64,000 nt of DNA from Halieaceae bacterium. GTDB lineage: Bacteria; Pseudomonadota; Gammaproteobacteria; Pseudomonadales; Halieaceae. The stretch covers positions 141,131 through 205,130 of the forward strand of contig CACOYM010000002.1 of the NCBI GenBank assembly GCA_902631395.1, in the 5' to 3' direction. The notes beneath the pieces were generated by a model. It was not told the origin of the DNA and did not search any database. It saw only the letters and a list, made by a program, of their open reading frames with translations. Position numbers and translations under genes: made by a program. Of the stretch, positions 60,439 to 64,000 are shown piece after piece (within the stretch, counting starts at the first letter, position 1; the number at the start of each line of letters is the position of its first letter).

Positions 60439-61416
60439 ATGGCTAAAACTGCCCAAATCTTTGACCTTTCTCCACCGGAGACCGGAACGCCGCTGGCAAC
60501 CCTTTTAAAGGCTGCCAGCGACGAACTCCGTCTACATATTTTGCGCGTGATGGCTCAGGACTCGTTCAGTGTCTCGGAGCTCTGCACCATTTTTGATCTC
60601 CGTCAGAGCGCACTAAGTCACCATCTCAAGATACTGATCGATGCCGGGCTGCTGTGCCGTCGAAAAGAAGGCACCGCCATTTTTTATCGCCGTGCGTTGG
60701 CTGAGGGCTCGTTGCATCAGCTGCAGAAGCAGATTCTCCAACACATCGATGAAGCGCCCATCACCAGCAAAGACAGCCTCGGAATTGAGCGGGTGCAACG
60801 GCAACGCGAAAACAACTCGATCGACTTTTTTAAAGGCAATGCGGACCGGCTCAGAGAGCAGCAGGAATTGATTGTCCCATGGGCAGATTACAGTGAGATA
60901 ACGTTGCAGCTCCTCGATCGACTCGAGACTAAAAAATTTGACTTAATCATCGAAGTTGGTGTCGGTGAGGGACGGTTACTGCCCTGTCTTGGAGACCGTG
61001 CGCACAGGGTCACAGCGTTGGATTTATCTAAGGATATGCTGCGCTTGGCACAACAACATGCGCAGCACCTGTCAAATGTATCGTTTGTTCATGGCAGTAC
61101 TGATGCCCTGAAAAAGCACAGCCATGAGGTCGACGTGATCGTCGCAAATATGGTGCTTCACCATACGCCCGAGCCCGAAAAAGTCCTCGCAGAGGCAGCT
61201 AGCCTGCTGATGCCGGGAGGCCACTTGATCGTCAGCGAATTGTGCGCCCACGATCAGGCCTGGGCACGCGAGCACTGCGGTGACGTGTGGCTGGGCTTCA
61301 CACCAGAACAACTCGCAGGCTGGGCAGAGGGTGCAGACCTCAGATTAAGCGCCAGCGTTTTCCTGGCGCAACGCAATGGCTTTCAAATACAAGTGCAACA
61401 CTTTCAGCGCTGCTAA
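60439..61416 (+). CDS. ArsR-family HTH regulator fused to a SAM-dependent methyltransferase domain
   Basis: LRLHILRVMAQDSFSVSELCTIFDLRQSALSHHLKILIDAGLLCRRKEGTAIFY (ArsR HTH) then LIIEVGVGEGRLLPCLGDRAHRVTALDLSKDML (MTase motif I). Confidence 0.93.
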   Translation: MAKTAQIFDLSPPETGTPLATLLKAASDELRLHILRVMAQDSFSVSELCTIFDLRQSALSHHLKILIDAGLLCRRKEGTAIFYRRALAEGSLHQLQKQILQHIDEAPITSKDSLGIERVQRQRENNSIDFFKGNADRLREQQELIVPWADYSEITLQLLDRLETKKFDLIIEVGVGEGRLLPCLGDRAHRVTALDLSKDMLRLAQQHAQHLSNVSFVHGSTDALKKHSHEVDVIVANMVLHHTPEPEKVLAEAASLLMPGGHLIVSELCAHDQAWAREHCGDVWLGFTPEQLAGWAEGADLRLSASVFLAQRNGFQIQVQHFQRC

Positions 61417-61437
61417 TCGGATTCAGGAATCCTTACC

Positions 61438-62610
<1,173 letters not shown>

Positions 62611-62637
62611 CCCATCGACCTCAAGAGAGATGACACT

Positions 62638-64000
62638 ATGAACACTGCCGTTGAGCAAAGCGTTTTCGCCGACTATAAAGTCGCTGATATTCACCTGGCT
62701 GACTGGGGCCGGAAAGAGCTGGAAATCGCCGAGAGCGAGATGCCTGCACTGATTGCGTTGCGCGAGCATTATAGCGACACGCAACCCCTTAAAGGCGCCA
62801 AGATTTTGGGCTGCATCCACATGACGATTCAAACCGGCGTGCTCATCGAGACGCTGGTCGCGCTGGGCGCCGAAGTCAGGTGGTCCTCGTGCAATATCTT
62901 CTCGACACAAGATCATGCCGCTGCCGCTATTGCCGCCGCGGGCATCCCAGTTTTTGCGTGGAAAGGTGAAACCGAAGAAGAATACGAGTGGTGTATCGAG
63001 CAAACTATCTTGGAAAACGGTAAACCTTGGGACGCGAATATGGTGCTCGACGATGGCGGTGATTTGACTGCGATGCTGCATGAAAATTATCCAGAGATGC
63101 TTGAGCGCATCAACGGCATTACGGAAGAGACGACTACAGGCGTGCACAGACTTTACGAGATGCTGGCCAATGGCGAGCTCAAGGTCCCCGCGATCAATGT
63201 CAACGACGCTGTGACAAAATCCAAAAATGACAACAAATATGGTTGCCGCCACAGTCTAAACGACGCGATCAAGCGTGGCCTCGACCACCTGTTAGCCGGC
63301 AAACGCGCACTGGTCATTGGTTATGGCGACGTCGGCAAAGGCTCAGCACAGTCGCTACGCCAAGAGGGCATGATTGTGCGCGTTACCGAGTGTGACCCTA
63401 TTTGCGCCATGCAAGCATGTATGGATGGCTTCGAGGTGGTTTCAACCTTCACAGATGGAATTGACGATGGCTCTGATGGCTGCATCAATACCGACCTGCT
63501 CGGTACCACCGATATTCTGGTGACGGCAACCGGTAACTATAACGTCTGCACCGCTGCCATGCTGCGAGCCCTGAAATCAGGAGCAGTAGTCTGTAATATC
63601 GGCCACTTCGATAACGAAATTGACACCGCCTACATGCGGGACGCGTGGCATTGGGAAGAAATTAAACCCCAGGTTCACAAGATCGTCCGCAACACCGACG
63701 ACAACGACCATCTGCTGCTCCTATCGGAAGGCCGTTTGGTCAATTTAGGCAACGCGACAGGCCACCCTTCACGCATTATGGACGGATCCTTTGCCAATCA
63801 GGTACTCGCACAGATCCATTTGTACGAAAAACAATTCTCAACGCTTTCAGGCGAGGCGCGGCAAGCCGCCATCACCGTAGAAGTACTGCCCAAAAAACTT
63901 GATGAACAGGTGGCAGGCTACATGGTGAAAGGCTTCGGTGGGGTAGTGACCAAGCTGACCACGAAGCAAGCTAATTATATTGGCGTAGGCGTTGAAGGCC
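62638..64000 (+). CDS. ahcY: Adenosylhomocysteinase (3' end outside window)
   Basis: [62 protein letters not shown]; runs off the window end. Confidence 0.97.
   Translation, partial: MNTAVEQSVFADYKVADIHLADWGRKELEIAESEMPALIALREHYSDTQPLKGAKILGCIHMTIQTGVLIETLVALGAEVRWSSCNIFSTQDHAAAAIAAAGIPVFAWKGETEEEYEWCIEQTILENGKPWDANMVLDDGGDLTAMLHENYPEMLERINGITEETTTGVHRLYEMLANGELKVPAINVNDAVTKSKNDNKYGCRHSLNDAIKRGLDHLLAGKRALVIGYGDVGKGSAQSLRQEGMIVRVTECDPICAMQACMDGFEVVSTFTDGIDDGSDGCINTDLLGTTDILVTATGNYNVCTAAMLRALKSGAVVCNIGHFDNEIDTAYMRDAWHWEEIKPQVHKIVRNTDDNDHLLLLSEGRLVNLGNATGHPSRIMDGSFANQVLAQIHLYEKQFSTLSGEARQAAITVEVLPKKLDEQVAGYMVKGFGGVVTKLTTKQANYIGVGVEG

Noticed and set aside
62611-62637. SAH riboswitch between metK and ahcY
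   Set aside because: Only 27 nt between the genes, too short for a known SAH riboswitch.

Overview
The window looks like a chromosomal segment of a marine gammaproteobacterium (Halieaceae/OM60-NOR5-like from gene content and order; this placement is inference). About 1-22 kb is a flagellar locus: flhA(3' end)-flhF-like-flhG-fliA plus two unknown genes on +, and on - a fleQ-like/fleR-like/fliE-F-G-H-I-J-K-L-M-N-O-P-Q-R-flhB operon ending in two unknown membrane-protein genes. It is followed by a Kv-type channel, pyk, a cold-shock gene, a TtpC-type TonB/ExbB/ExbD system, folA-thyA-lgt-ptsP-rppH, pepP-ubiH-type genes, zapA-6S RNA-fau, ilvA, fba-pgk-gap/epd-tkt, a TonB receptor/methyltransferase/sulfotransferase/S9 peptidase block, rpiA, and an ArsR-methyltransferase fusion upstream of metK-ahcY. 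The most unusual signals are: (1) an FlhF-like protein with no room for a GTPase domain, next to an FlhG that starts at its P-loop and seems to lack the usual C-terminal extension; (2) flagellar sigma54 regulators with reduced inputs (a FleQ-like protein without its N-terminal domain; a FleR-like protein with a receiver-like domain lacking obvious phosphoacceptor residues and no adjacent FleS kinase), plus a readable sigma54 promoter and an upstream palindrome; (3) unknown genes where chemotaxis/motor genes usually follow fliA, and a degenerate AAA-like membrane protein downstream of flhB; (4) an accessory block between tkt and arsR-metK. No CRISPR array, tRNA, rRNA or mobile element was recognised. 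All family calls come from reading the sequence; no database search was run.
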